From the NCBI GenBank assembly GCA_021776075.1, contig JAJFGQ010000058.1, positions 1 to 44,021 of the forward strand: a stretch of DNA of 44,021 nt, read 5' to 3'. The stretch's first letter is position 1; every line of letters begins with the position of its first letter. Below the pieces are notes generated by a model. It did no database searches. It was given only the letters and a program-made list of their open reading frames with translations, and was not told the DNA's origin. Origin of the DNA: Alphaproteobacteria bacterium (GTDB taxonomy: Bacteria > Pseudomonadota > Alphaproteobacteria > Micavibrionales > Micavibrionaceae). Of this stretch, positions 17,331-26,214 are shown piece by piece. The translations under genes and the position numbers were made by a program.

Positions 17331-18691
17331 TACGACCCGGACCCGGCTTTGGGCGCAAAATGATATAATTGCCTGTTCGTTCCTGTGATGTCATATTTTT
17401 TAACAAGATCAAAAAAGGCCAGAAAGCTTTTTTCAAAATGGTCCTGATTGTATAAATCGTAAGAGTCATCCTTACTGCGCAGCAACTTTTGAAACTGTGA
17501 ATCATCTCTGTCTACATATTCAATGATAAGATCAGCGTGATAGCCAGATAATTGTTCAGCGATAATTGAAAACGGCACATTATAAGTAATAGACAAATGA
17601 TGGATCAGAGCCAGAGCCACAATCATATCCGGCTTGCTTCTCTTATCAATAGTGCCGCGTTCCTTATTTCCAAACCCCAGCGCCGGTGAGGGGTTTATTA
17701 AGTCCATAACGATCGGATAAATATTATTTTTATTCTGTTTTTCATTTTCCATGACGTTAAAATCAACAGCCGCGTGATCAATATCCATAGACATCACAAT
17801 ATCTGCATACTGCGCCATAATTCTTGAAAAATGGCCGTTATTCGCGCCCAAATCCCAAATACATGAATGATGTTTTTGAGAGATAATGGAATCGATCAAC
17901 CTCTCCTTTTCATGAAAAGTATCCGCTTCATAATTTGTAATATTATAATAATCAGCCCATTCTGTTTCGTATTGCGGGGCTTTTATCTTCATCACAACAT
18001 TCTTTAGATGCTGGAGATAAGCTTTTTGATTACCGGATCGTTTCCCTTTTTTTGCGTTGCCGTCGCCATCCTTAAACTTATTGGTAAAATAGCTATGCAG
18101 ATAGATATGGAACAACCGCGAAGGCCTCAACCTGTCCCGAAAAGGCAAAGCCCTGCAGGCTTCTTCGAGCTCTGGGCCATCAAGGGCAATACGAAATAAC
18201 TTGTTCGCGTGTGTGCCGTGACGGGAAGACAATAAAAGCGGGACCAGAAAATGACGACAAAATTGCGCATAAGGCCGCCATGGCATCCTGTTATCAGAGT
18301 CTTCAAAGGACGTATGATCGATAAAGATCATTTTTCCTTTATAGGGCTGTATATTAAAGGCTGTCGCATCTTTTAACGATAACCCGTGATCCAGCGCCAA
18401 AAGACATATATCCAATGTCAATAAAGCGGCCTGTTTAAGCTGCTCAAACCCCCATTCATAAGGGTATGTAATGACCGGTAACGTCTCCAGCTTCAAAACT
18501 ATACCGCCATCCGCTGATGTGGTTTTTTCAAAGGCAGGCAACCAGCCTCTATCAACAGCTTCCTTAAAAAAGCTCTCATAGGCTTCTAATAATATAGGGG
18601 CATCATGATTACTGATACAGCGATACACTTGGCCATGTTCGTAAAAAACATAGCCGTCGGGATCACGATAAGAGGCCGATTCACGAATCAC
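17330..18691 (-). CDS. SAM-dependent methyltransferase with N-terminal kinase-like region (NoeA-like)
   Basis: About 453 residues. The N-terminal ~190 contain DHGLSLKDATAFNIQ and MIFIDHTSFE, resembling the catalytic and metal loops of aminoglycoside-kinase-like folds. The C-terminal half is a class I methyltransferase: IWDLGANNGHFSRIMA (SAM loop), SMDIDHAAVDFN (acidic end of strand 2) and MIVALALIHHLSI. The layout recalls NoeA-like proteins of glycan loci, as I remember them. The start is uncertain: GTG 18691 overlaps the upstream stop and has AGGA before it, while TTG 18733 would add 14 residues. The downstream sulfatase-like gene is coupled by TAATG. Likely role: modification of a surface glycan. 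Confidence 0.7.
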   Translation of the reverse strand: MIRESASYRDPDGYVFYEHGQVYRCISNHDAPILLEAYESFFKEAVDRGWLPAFEKTTSADGGIVLKLETLPVITYPYEWGFEQLKQAALLTLDICLLALDHGLSLKDATAFNIQPYKGKMIFIDHTSFEDSDNRMPWRPYAQFCRHFLVPLLLSSRHGTHANKLFRIALDGPELEEACRALPFRDRLRPSRLFHIYLHSYFTNKFKDGDGNAKKGKRSGNQKAYLQHLKNVVMKIKAPQYETEWADYYNITNYEADTFHEKERLIDSIISQKHHSCIWDLGANNGHFSRIMAQYADIVMSMDIDHAAVDFNVMENEKQNKNNIYPIVMDLINPSPALGFGNKERGTIDKRSKPDMIVALALIHHLSITYNVPFSIIAEQLSGYHADLIIEYVDRDDSQFQKLLRSKDDSYDLYNQDHFEKSFLAFFDLVKKYDITGTNRQLYHFAPKAGSGS

Positions 18692-18878
18692 TTTTTTTCT
18701 TTTTCCTGAAGAAAAAAGCTTTTGTCTTATCAATCCAGTTACGCCACAGAACCATTATGGTAAAAAATCCAGCAACAAGGCTCTGTAAAACAAGGGCACC
18801 CAACCCGGCATCTATATACGCATAGGCCGGTGTGGCGAATGTGGTGTATAAAACAACCAATATAAGTATACGAAACAT
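18681..18878 (-). CDS. Small membrane protein of surface-polysaccharide type
   Basis: 65 residues. A signal-like helix (FRILILVVLYTTFATPAYA) is followed by YIDAGLGALVLQSLVAGFF, similar to the YIDPGTGS small proteins found with exopolysaccharide genes, then a second helix and a Lys-rich tail (FFFRKKKKSDS). ATG 18878 is preceded by GAGGAT. It overlaps the start of the methyltransferase gene and is probably cotranscribed. Its function is unknown; it may help assemble the neighbouring enzymes at the membrane. Confidence 0.7.
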   Translation of the reverse strand: MFRILILVVLYTTFATPAYAYIDAGLGALVLQSLVAGFFTIMVLWRNWIDKTKAFFFRKKKKSDS

Positions 18879-18992
18879 TTTATATCCTCAGATAATATGG
18901 TTTTCCCGTTATCTCTATAGATTTTGTAATGAATCGACAAGTATTTTCAATACACCATCCTCTATTATAGCCCTTAATATAGACAAATACGG

Positions 18993-21191
18993 CTAGCGTC
19001 CTCGCGCCCTATCCACCGATGAAATTTCCGGCGTGGCACGCAGAGCTGCAATGATATTGTGCAAATGTTTGGTGTCATTCACATAGACATCGATCATCAT
19101 ATCCCAGAAATCAAGGGAGCGGCTTGTGATTTTGAGATTGGTAATATTGCCGCCATTCTTACCAATAACCGTAGAAATTGTTCCCAGCGCGCCGGCAACA
19201 TTCGCGATTGTTACCTCAATCCTACCCACATGGGATTCAGCAGAGTTAGGTCCGTCATCCCAGGACACATCAATCCAGCGCTCTGGCGTATCCGCAAAAT
19301 TCTCCAGCGTATCGCAGTCAATCGTATGAATAGTGACGCCCTTACCTGTTACCACAATCCCGACAATCCGGTCGCCGGGCAAGGGGTGGCAACAACGGGC
19401 AAAATGCACGGCCATACCGGGAATAAGGCCTTTAATGAGGAGTGGCGTGCTGCCCGTACCCTGCTTAGCCTGCGCAACCTGTTGGGCAACTTCAGCATCA
19501 GTTGGTTTTTTGACTGTGGTCGTTTTATGAGCCGGGAAGATTGCCTTAAACACATCGCGCGCCACAATATTACCGGAGCCAACACCGTTAAAAACATCCT
19601 CTATGGTCTCAACACGAAATTGTGTTGCCACGCCCTGCACAGCTTTTTCTGCAAAATCGTAGCCTTCCTGCTGAAACAGCTTCTGCAACATGGCTTTGCC
19701 CAAAGTCACATATTCTCCACGCTGTTGCTGCCGGACATAGCGGCGAATACGGGACCGGGCCTTACCCGTTACGACAAACCGCTCCCATGTTGGCGAAGGA
19801 TTCTGGTTCTTGGCTGTAATAATTTCAACCTGATCGCCATTGTTCAGCTTGGTATTCAAGGGTGCGATACGGCTGTTAATTTTTGCCCCGACACATCTAT
19901 CACCCACAGCCGAATGAACGGCATAAGCAAAATCAATCGGCGTCGACCCGTTTGGCAATTCGGTAAGGTCTCCCTTGGGACTAAAAACATAAACCTGATC
20001 CTGAAACAGCTCCAGCTTCGTATTTTCAAGAAATTCTTCCGGCTTTTGCTCCTGATCAATAATATCCAGCAACTCCCGCAACCAGCGATATTTCTTGATT
20101 TCTTTTATATGAGCTTTCGTTGTTCCATCTTTATAAGCCCAATGTGCCGCCACACCGAGGGCCGCTTCCTCGTGCATATCGACTGTTCTTATCTGAATTT
20201 CAATCCTCTGACCTTCAGGGCCGATCACCGTTGTATGGATAGAACGGTAACCATTTGGCTTGGGTGTCGAAATATAGTCTTTAAAACGTCCCGGTACCGT
20301 CGGATACTGACTGTGAATAATCCCTAGCGCGTGATAGCACTCATCCACGGTTTCCACGACCACACGAAAAGCCATCAAATCTGATAGCTGTTCAAAGGCC
20401 ACGTTCTTACGCTGCATTTTTCGCCATATGGAATAGCGCGTTTTCTCCCGCCCTGTTACAGCAGACTCTACCCCCTCTGCTTTTAAGGTCTTTGTAAGCT
20501 CCTTAATAATATTTTTGACAATAGCGCCGCCTTCCTGACGCAAGAATGACAACCGGTTCGTAATCCCCTCCCGAGCCTCCGGATTTAAATACTCAAAAGA
20601 CAAGTCTTCCAGTTCTTCTTTAATCTGATGCAAACCAATACGCTCTGCCAGCGGCGCATAAATCTCAATCGTCTCGCGGGAAATCCGGCTACGCTTTTCC
20701 GGGTTTTCAATATGGTGAAGAGTACGCAGGTTATGAAGACGGTCGGCAAGCTTCACAAGAAGCACGCGGATATCTTCGGACATTGCCAACACTAATTTCC
20801 GAAAATTCTCAGCCTGCTTTCTCTCGACCGTATGGCTTTTAATCCGTGTCAGTTTACTAACACCATTCACAAGCGCGGCAACCTCTTCCCCAAAGCGGGC
20901 TTTCAAATCGTCAAAAGTGGCTTCAGTGTCTTCCAATGTGTCGTGCAGAAGTGCCGTAACAATGGTTGCCGCATCCATATGCATTTCAGCCAGAATACTC
21001 GCAACAGCAACAGGATGGGTATAATACGGCTCACCGGAAGCACGTGTTTGATCGCCATGCATTTTAACGGCATATTGATAAGCATCATGAATGACTTCCG
21101 GGTTTAAATCCGGATTATATAGCTGAATCTGTTTTACTAAATCGGCTTGCTCAATCATACCTGACACGATACGTGATAAAAAAGAATCCAT
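18993..21191 (-). CDS. spoT: Bifunctional (p)ppGpp synthetase/hydrolase of the RelA/SpoT (Rsh) family
   Basis: 732 residues with the full long-RSH layout. The HD hydrolase has YYTHPVAVASIL and ALLHDTLEDT. The synthetase has RYSIWRKMQRKN, DLMAFRVVVET and ISTPKPNGYRSIHTT. The TGS domain has VYVFSPKGDLTELPNGSTPIDFAYAVHS split over two strands. The zinc-finger-like region has HFARCCHPLPGD, and a C-terminal ACT domain starts around SHVGRIEVTI. Both catalytic centres look intact, as expected for the single alphaproteobacterial Rsh enzyme. It lies after rpoZ, a conserved pairing. A terminator lies just 12 bp before ATG 21191, so either readthrough occurs or transcription starts within the gene edge. 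ATG 21158 (MIEQADLVKQ) is the alternative start and gives 721 residues. Confidence 0.95.
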   Translation of the reverse strand: MDSFLSRIVSGMIEQADLVKQIQLYNPDLNPEVIHDAYQYAVKMHGDQTRASGEPYYTHPVAVASILAEMHMDAATIVTALLHDTLEDTEATFDDLKARFGEEVAALVNGVSKLTRIKSHTVERKQAENFRKLVLAMSEDIRVLLVKLADRLHNLRTLHHIENPEKRSRISRETIEIYAPLAERIGLHQIKEELEDLSFEYLNPEAREGITNRLSFLRQEGGAIVKNIIKELTKTLKAEGVESAVTGREKTRYSIWRKMQRKNVAFEQLSDLMAFRVVVETVDECYHALGIIHSQYPTVPGRFKDYISTPKPNGYRSIHTTVIGPEGQRIEIQIRTVDMHEEAALGVAAHWAYKDGTTKAHIKEIKKYRWLRELLDIIDQEQKPEEFLENTKLELFQDQVYVFSPKGDLTELPNGSTPIDFAYAVHSAVGDRCVGAKINSRIAPLNTKLNNGDQVEIITAKNQNPSPTWERFVVTGKARSRIRRYVRQQQRGEYVTLGKAMLQKLFQQEGYDFAEKAVQGVATQFRVETIEDVFNGVGSGNIVARDVFKAIFPAHKTTTVKKPTDAEVAQQVAQAKQGTGSTPLLIKGLIPGMAVHFARCCHPLPGDRIVGIVVTGKGVTIHTIDCDTLENFADTPERWIDVSWDDGPNSAESHVGRIEVTIANVAGALGTISTVIGKNGGNITNLKITSRSLDFWDMMIDVYVNDTKHLHNIIAALRATPEISSVDRARGR

Positions 21192-21202
21192 CTATAGCCA
21201 TA

Positions 21203-21231
21203 TAAAAAAGCCGGCTGAAAATAACCGGCTT
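21203..21231 (-). terminator. Rho-independent terminator between rpoZ and spoT
   Basis: On the minus strand AAGCCGG (21231-21225) and CCGGCTT (21215-21209) form a perfect stem around a 9-base T-rich loop, followed by TTTTTTA. It stands between the rpoZ stop (21270) and the spoT start (21191), so it can separate or attenuate the two genes. Confidence 0.85.
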
Positions 21232-21269
21232 CTTAGCAGCTTTTTATCTGACGAACGTCCTCCGAAGGT

Positions 21270-21680
21270 CTATGTTACGTCCGTTACAGGAGCACCGGCA
21301 AGGTCTTCAAGAGAAGGTTCACGGTCTTCTTGGGCAAGGTCGTCATCAATATTCTCAAATTCTTCCATTCCCACAGAAGCGCTTTGTTTAGCAATGGCAT
21401 CCCATTCTTCTTCGCCATCCATCAGGTCAATGACTTCTTCTTCATCATCCATCTCTATAATACGCTGATGATTCCGGATCAATTCCTCTTTCATATCTGC
21501 CGTCGATATTTTTTCTTCTGCAATCTCACGCAACGATACGACCGGGTTTTTGTCATTATCACGATCCAGCAACGGCTGTGCGCCCGACCCTATCTTGCGG
21601 GCACGTTGCGATGCCAGCATAACAAGCTCAAAACGATTCTCAACTTTCTCTATACAATCTTCAACCGTAACGCGGGCCAT
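21270..21680 (-). CDS. rpoZ: RNA polymerase omega subunit
   Basis: 136 residues. The N-terminal half is the omega core: [32 protein letters not shown], and [12 protein letters not shown]. The C-terminal half is an acidic tail rich in Glu and Asp, longer than in Escherichia coli omega (91 residues) and common in alphaproteobacteria. Omega helps assemble RNA polymerase and forms part of one ppGpp binding site in proteobacteria, which suits its place before spoT. It is divergent from the NYN gene. Confidence 0.95.
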   Translation of the reverse strand: MARVTVEDCIEKVENRFELVMLASQRARKIGSGAQPLLDRDNDKNPVVSLREIAEEKISTADMKEELIRNHQRIIEMDDEEEVIDLMDGEEEWDAIAKQSASVGMEEFENIDDDLAQEDREPSLEDLAGAPVTDVT

Positions 21681-21794
21681 AGTCCTACCACCTGTTGTTC
21701 TTTACATTACATAGCCTAAGGAGCGTTTTATAAAAGCTTTTGCCATAGAAGGCAAGCATTATGTCGCAGAGATAGAACAAGATTGTTTTGTTTA

Positions 21795-21824
21795 TTGAAA
21801 ATAACACTTGTGCTTCATTATATT
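21795..21824 (+). promoter_or_regulatory. Likely sigma70-type promoter of the NYN nuclease gene
   Basis: TTGAAA at 21795-21800 and TATATT at 21819-21824 are 18 bp apart, giving a leader of about 48 bases to ATG 21879. It lies in the 198-bp divergent gap between rpoZ and the NYN gene. Confidence 0.5.
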
Positions 21825-21878
21825 CACTGGCACTAATATAAGGAAATCCGAATATTTCAAAATACAGGTGTGTCCCTA

Positions 21879-22490
21879 ATGAGTAAAAAAGAACAATCAC
21901 AGATACCTTTTTACACAGAAGAAAAGCTGGCTCTCTTCATTGACGGTGCCAACCTCTATGCCTCAGCCAAGGCTCTGGATTTTGACGTAGACTATAAAAA
22001 CCTTCTGAGATGGGCCTCTTCGCAGGGCCGTATGGTCAGGGCTTTCTACTACACAGCCCTGATTGAAGATCAGGAATACTCACCCATCCGGCCTCTCGTG
22101 GATTGGCTGGATTATAACGGCTACACCATGGTGACAAAACCGGCCAAGGAATTTATCGACGCACAGGGCCGCCGCAAAATTAAAGGCAATATGGATATTG
22201 AACTTGCCATTGACATGATGGACATGGCCGACCATCTGGATCATATCATGCTGTTTTCCGGTGACGGGGACTTCCGCCGTGTTATCGAAGCCGTACAACG
22301 AAAAGGCGTGCGCGTCACTGTCGTTAGTACGATTAAATCATCGCCGCCCATGGTTGCTGATGAATTACGCCGTCAAGCCGATCACTTCCTTGAGCTTGAT
22401 CTCATTCAGGAAATTCAGCGCACGCGCAATGAGAGCAATGATGAGTACGAGTACGAGGACGAACGGGAACCGGAAATTGTTAATTCGTAG
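21879..22490 (+). CDS. NYN-domain protein (LabA/DUF88 family)
   Basis: 203 residues. NYN domains have a PIN-like nuclease fold that acts on RNA. The acidic cluster is visible: LALFIDGANLY (Asp22), NMDIELAIDMMDMAD, and LFSGDGDFRRVIEA. A KGVRVTVVS strand and the DELRRQADHFLELD helix follow, then an acidic tail (DEYEYEDEREPE). This is the widespread LabA-like type found in alphaproteobacteria. ATG 21879 is chosen because CAGG lies 10 bases upstream; GTG 21870 would add three residues with no usable spacing. The acidic C-terminus is less conserved than the core. Confidence 0.88.
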   Translation: MSKKEQSQIPFYTEEKLALFIDGANLYASAKALDFDVDYKNLLRWASSQGRMVRAFYYTALIEDQEYSPIRPLVDWLDYNGYTMVTKPAKEFIDAQGRRKIKGNMDIELAIDMMDMADHLDHIMLFSGDGDFRRVIEAVQRKGVRVTVVSTIKSSPPMVADELRRQADHFLELDLIQEIQRTRNESNDEYEYEDEREPEIVNS

Positions 22491-22519
22491 TTTCAAGTTT
22501 TCATGATAGCGTCGCGCCC

Positions 22520-23164
22520 ATGTTTAAAAATCCGCAACGTGACTGCTCCCTCTGCCCCCGCCTGACCGCCTTCCGGGACAATAACAGACAGGCATTTCCT
22601 GATAAATTCAACGCTCCCGTTCCCTCCTTTGGGCCTCTGGACGCAGAGTTTCTAGTTGTCGGTCTGGCGCCGGGACTCAAGGGCGCCAACTTCACAGGCC
22701 GTCCCTTTACCGGTGATTATGCCGGCGATCTTCTTTATGCCACCCTGCTGAAATTCGATTTTGCAAAAGGCCCCTATAAATCCCATGCCGATGACGGGCT
22801 TGAACTTGTTAATTGCCGTATCACGAACGCCGTCCGCTGTGTTCCGCCGGAGAATAAACCAACGGGTGATGAAGAAAAGCAATGCCGTCCTTTCCTAAAA
22901 AATGAACTAAACGCTATGCCACGTCTGAAGCTCATCCTGTCTCTGGGCAAAATTTCCCATGATGCCGTGATACGCACTTACGGTGAAAAACTTTCCTCAT
23001 ATAAATTCGGGCATAACAGCGTACACACCCTGCCCAACGGCCCTGTCCTTATCGACAGCTACCATTGCTCTCGCTACAACGTAAACACAAAACGCCTGAC
23101 TGAGAACATGTTTCATGATGTGTTTGAAACAGTCTCTAGCCGTTTACAGAGCGTATCGCCATAG
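22520..23164 (+). CDS. Family 5 (UDGb-type) uracil-DNA glycosylase
   Basis: 214 residues with a [4Fe-4S] cluster. Motif A reads GLAPGLKGANFTGRPFTGD (48-66), typical of family 5, which lacks the Asp/Asn water activator of other UDGs. The late loop reads SYHCSRYNVNTKRLT. Cys9, Cys12, Cys107 and Cys122 fit the four cluster ligands. The enzyme excises uracil and some other deaminated bases from DNA. No good ribosome site is seen before ATG 22520. It follows the NYN gene after 29 bp and may be cotranscribed. Confidence 0.9.
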   Translation: MFKNPQRDCSLCPRLTAFRDNNRQAFPDKFNAPVPSFGPLDAEFLVVGLAPGLKGANFTGRPFTGDYAGDLLYATLLKFDFAKGPYKSHADDGLELVNCRITNAVRCVPPENKPTGDEEKQCRPFLKNELNAMPRLKLILSLGKISHDAVIRTYGEKLSSYKFGHNSVHTLPNGPVLIDSYHCSRYNVNTKRLTENMFHDVFETVSSRLQSVSP

Positions 23165-23185
23165 CAATCAACGCCTCAATCTTAT

Positions 23186-23215
23186 TTGACATAATTCCAC
23201 TATTTGCTGTATAAT
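23186..23215 (+). promoter_or_regulatory. Sigma70-type promoter of the 279-residue orphan gene
   Basis: TTGACA at 23186-23191 and TATAAT at 23210-23215 are both perfect, with 18 bp between. The gene starts at 23250, giving a leader of about 28 bases that contains AAGGGA. It is the best consensus promoter in the window. Confidence 0.8.
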
Positions 23216-23249
23216 ATCTCTTTATACAATAAGGGAACAATGTGCATCA

Positions 23250-24089
23250 ATGAGCTCAATTGCAGAGAAAATAAACGAGGAAATCAGCCATACATCCATG
23301 GCGCAAATTAACGGTATTTTTGACACCCTGAAATTGCCTATACCGGAAGACGGCGAATATATTAAAACGCGTCTGGGATTCATCGTACCTCTCACAGAAT
23401 ATGGCTCTGTATTACGCATTGAAGGCGTGAGCAACCTGATGAGACAAGATTACCCTTTCGACAAACTGAACAACAACCCCTATGTTATTCCGACACTCGG
23501 CACTCTGGGTACAGCCCACCACATTAACGTTGAACTATGCCCCGGCATCCAAACAGTCGGCATAACAGAAGCAGAACACGAATCCATTAAGCGCAAAATA
23601 GAAAAAAACGGATTGCGTTGCAAAGCCGGAGCAGAAGACGATTGCGGCTATATTCCTGATCCTGAAAACCCTTCCGAATACCTACCTGTTGTTCTGGACC
23701 GTAGCGATATAGAAACATGCCCAACCAGCACGCGATGGCATCCCCGGTCTTCTGCTGCGCAATGGATGACTGATAAGCTCCAAACGCTCAAAATGATATG
23801 GGCAAAAAAATCACTCTATGGCGATCTTCAAAAAGCCTTCTACAAAGCCAAAAAACCATCTTCTCAGGACGAAAGCGTTCATGAGTTCTGGTCTTTATGC
23901 AGAAACAAAACAGTACCGGAAAAAGGAAAAGCCTCGACGCTCTTTGCTGCGTGGAATGAAGAACCTTCTGCTATACAAAAAAAATCGGCTAAAGCTCTCG
24001 ACTACCATTCTATGATTTCTGCTGCGGCAGATAAATATTCAGCCCGCTTGCAACGCAGTCCTTTTCATCAAAAAATTATAAATGATTAA
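23250..24089 (+). CDS. Protein of unknown function, 279 residues
   Basis: I do not recognise this family. The protein is soluble, with no signal peptide or membrane helix. It starts MSSIAEKINEEISHTSMAQI; the middle has LGFIVPLTEYGSVLRIEGV, then GTLGTAHHINVELCPGIQTVG and a Cys pair in GLRCKAGAEDDCGYIPDPEN. The C-terminal 100 residues are helical and basic. ATG 23250 follows AAGGGA and the consensus promoter. Its stop overlaps the leuA stop by 3 bases, tail to tail. The strong promoter and clean frame argue for a real, expressed gene. Confidence 0.75.
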   Translation: MSSIAEKINEEISHTSMAQINGIFDTLKLPIPEDGEYIKTRLGFIVPLTEYGSVLRIEGVSNLMRQDYPFDKLNNNPYVIPTLGTLGTAHHINVELCPGIQTVGITEAEHESIKRKIEKNGLRCKAGAEDDCGYIPDPENPSEYLPVVLDRSDIETCPTSTRWHPRSSAAQWMTDKLQTLKMIWAKKSLYGDLQKAFYKAKKPSSQDESVHEFWSLCRNKTVPEKGKASTLFAAWNEEPSAIQKKSAKALDYHSMISAAADKYSARLQRSPFHQKIIND

Positions 24090-25633
24090 GGCGTAACATC
24101 CCGCGCAGGGCGTTCACGTTTGATCAATAATTTGTTCAGCGCATGAATATAGGCACGACAGGACGCCACCATCACATCGACATCAGCACTTTGTCCAAAA
24201 ACGGTCTTGGCGTTTTCTTCCAGCTTCACGGTGACTTCGGCCTGCGCATCCGTACCACCTGTGACGGCATGGACCTGATAAAGCAGCAATTGCGCTTCAT
24301 CATGCGGCACAATCTCCCGTATTGCCAAAAATATGGCATCAACAGGGCCATTTCCTTCTGTTTCAGCCTGTTTTGCCTCACCGTCAACACCCAGCTCAAG
24401 CATTGCCACCTGCGGCCCTGTCGATCCGGCCTGTATCTGCAATGATACAAATTTAATGCGCTCATGATCGCGCCCTGTTTCGTCATCGACAAGCGCCACA
24501 AGGTCTTCATCAAAGACCTCTTTCTTGCGGTCAGCCAGATCCTTGAAGCGTTTAAAAGCGTCCTGCAACGCGTTATCACCCAGTTCATACCCCAGCTCTT
24601 CCAGTTTTTTAACAAAAGCATGACGGCCTGAATGCTTGCCCAAAACGAGCCTCGACTGCTTCCGGCCCACCGATTCCGGTGTCATGATTTCATAGGTTTC
24701 GGCATTTTTCAGCATGCCATCCTGATGAATACCGCTTTCATGGGCAAAAGCGTTGGCGCCCACAATGGCCTTGTTCGGCTGAACGTTAAATCCGGTAATT
24801 GTCGATAAACGGCGTGATGCCTTTGTAATCAGTGTCGCGTCAATGTCGGTATCAAAAGGCAGAAGGTCATGCCGCGTGCGCAAGATCATAACAATTTCCT
24901 CCAGCGCTGCATTCCCTGCACGCTCCCCGATACCGTTAATAGTGCACTCGATCTGCCGCGCCCCGGCCCGCACCCCGGCCAGACTATTGGCAACGGCCAG
25001 CCCCAGATCGTTATGACAGTGAACGGAAATCACGGCCTTGTCGATATTCGGCACGCGGTCAAACAGCAACGCTATTTTAGCCGCATATTCATCCGGAATA
25101 GCATAGCCGACCGTATCGGGAATATTGATCGTCGTAGCTCCGGCCTTGATCGCTGTTTCCACAGCCTGACATAAAAAATCATCCTCAGTCCGGCTACCGT
25201 CTTCTGCCGACCATTCAACGTCATCGCTAAAGTTCCGAGCATGAGAAACACTTTCAGCAATAGCGTCCAGAACGGTTTCCGGCGACATTTGCAGCTTATA
25301 TTTCATATGGAGAGGCGATGTCGAAATAAAGGTGTGAATCCGCGGTCTTTTGGCTGATTTTAACGCTTCGGCAGAGGCTTCAATATCGGATTTTTTAGCC
25401 CGGCATAAACCGGCCACCGCTGCATTTTCAACGGTCTCGGCCACTTTCTGTACGGCTTCAAAATCACCCTGCGAAGCCACCGGAAAGCCGGCTTCAATCA
25501 CATCCACACCCATACGGTCCAGCAAACGCGCCATACGCAGCTTTTCTTCCAAATTCATAGAACAACCCGGTGATTGCTCCCCGTCACGCAATGTCGTATC
25601 AAAAATGATGATGCGCTCTTTGTGATCTGTCAT
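24086..25633 (-). CDS. leuA: 2-isopropylmalate synthase
   Basis: 515 residues, the first step of leucine synthesis (acetyl-CoA plus 2-oxoisovalerate). The HMGL-like barrel has FDTTLRDGEQSPGCSMN, HTFISTSPLHMKYKL, NIPDTVGYAIP and the metal-binding SVHCHNDLGLAVANS. GANAFAHESGIHQDGMLKN and GKHSGRHAF follow, then the C-terminal regulatory (LeuA dimer) domain. Its length is normal for the ~515-residue class. Its ATG overlaps the stop of the small membrane-protein gene upstream (ATGA), so its translation is probably coupled. No leader peptide or attenuator is seen, which fits a position inside a longer transcript. Feedback inhibition by leucine is typical of the family. Confidence 0.95.
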   Translation of the reverse strand: MTDHKERIIIFDTTLRDGEQSPGCSMNLEEKLRMARLLDRMGVDVIEAGFPVASQGDFEAVQKVAETVENAAVAGLCRAKKSDIEASAEALKSAKRPRIHTFISTSPLHMKYKLQMSPETVLDAIAESVSHARNFSDDVEWSAEDGSRTEDDFLCQAVETAIKAGATTINIPDTVGYAIPDEYAAKIALLFDRVPNIDKAVISVHCHNDLGLAVANSLAGVRAGARQIECTINGIGERAGNAALEEIVMILRTRHDLLPFDTDIDATLITKASRRLSTITGFNVQPNKAIVGANAFAHESGIHQDGMLKNAETYEIMTPESVGRKQSRLVLGKHSGRHAFVKKLEELGYELGDNALQDAFKRFKDLADRKKEVFDEDLVALVDDETGRDHERIKFVSLQIQAGSTGPQVAMLELGVDGEAKQAETEGNGPVDAIFLAIREIVPHDEAQLLLYQVHAVTGGTDAQAEVTVKLEENAKTVFGQSADVDVMVASCRAYIHALNKLLIKRERPARDVTP

Positions 25634-26010
25634 GACGGCCCTGATGTTTCGTTTTGGTGTATTTTAGCTGCGAGTTCCTTAATTTCAGAATACGCCTGTT
25701 GACGATAATCCTTTGCTTTTTCTTGTTTATCGCTCGCGCTATATTCAGCCGATTTTCTAAATAGATGTTTGATTTCGGCTTTTTCAACAAAAAATGGATC
25801 TTGTCTTTCCAGTTGAGGGCTCCTAATGAGAAAATAAGAAATTATACACGCCGTTGGCAAAGCGCCTGCCAAGCCGCAAACAGTCGCAGAATAATAAGGG
25901 TGACGTATGATTATATCATCCGCCCAATCAAGCAATGCCAAAGGTGCTGCTTCTTCTTCCAGCTCTTTTGCCAAATCATTAAAAATTTTGTTGTAAGAAT
26001 CATTGTCCAT
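25630..26010 (-). CDS. Small single-helix membrane protein of unknown function, coupled to leuA
   Basis: 126 residues. The N-terminal helix is acidic (NDLAKELEEEAAPLALLDWA). One membrane segment lies around 40-62 (YYSATVCGLAGALPTACIIS then YFLI), and a charged helical tail follows (KAEIKHLFRKSAEYSASDKQ). AGGAAG precedes ATG 26010. The ATGA overlap with leuA suggests coupling. I do not recognise the family, and a role in leucine synthesis is not implied by sequence alone. Confidence 0.72.
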   Translation of the reverse strand: MDNDSYNKIFNDLAKELEEEAAPLALLDWADDIIIRHPYYSATVCGLAGALPTACIISYFLIRSPQLERQDPFFVEKAEIKHLFRKSAEYSASDKQEKAKDYRQQAYSEIKELAAKIHQNETSGPS

Positions 26011-26019
26011 AGTAACTTC

Positions 26020-26214
26020 CTATTTTTTTACCTCGCGCCCTTCAAGTTCGCGGGCTTCATCAACCAGCATGATCGGAATACCGTCACGAACCGGAAAAGC
26101 CAGCTTCGCCTGATCTGAAATCAATTCCTGCGCCTCTGCATCATAACGCAAGGGCACATGCGTCAGGGGACACACCAGAATTTCCAGTAATTTAGGATCA
26201 ACCTCCTGTTTCAT
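26020..26214 (-). CDS. Trm112-family protein
   Basis: 64 residues: [17 protein letters not shown], then [20 protein letters not shown] and VDEARELE. This is the bacterial Trm112/YcaR form, in which only one of the usual zinc cysteines remains (Cys16). Relatives serve as small partners of methyltransferases or are of unknown role in bacteria. It overlaps the upstream membrane-protein gene by 4 bp (ATGA). Trm112 next to a LON-domain gene and a thioredoxin is a common alphaproteobacterial arrangement. Confidence 0.88.
   Translation of the reverse strand: MKQEVDPKLLEILVCPLTHVPLRYDAEAQELISDQAKLAFPVRDGIPIMLVDEARELEGREVKK

Noticed and set aside
19059-20327. A 422-codon plus-strand open frame opposite spoT
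   Set aside because: Lies fully within spoT on the other strand, with no domain and unusual composition (rich in Cys, His, Arg, Asn); a frame shadow of a highly conserved gene.
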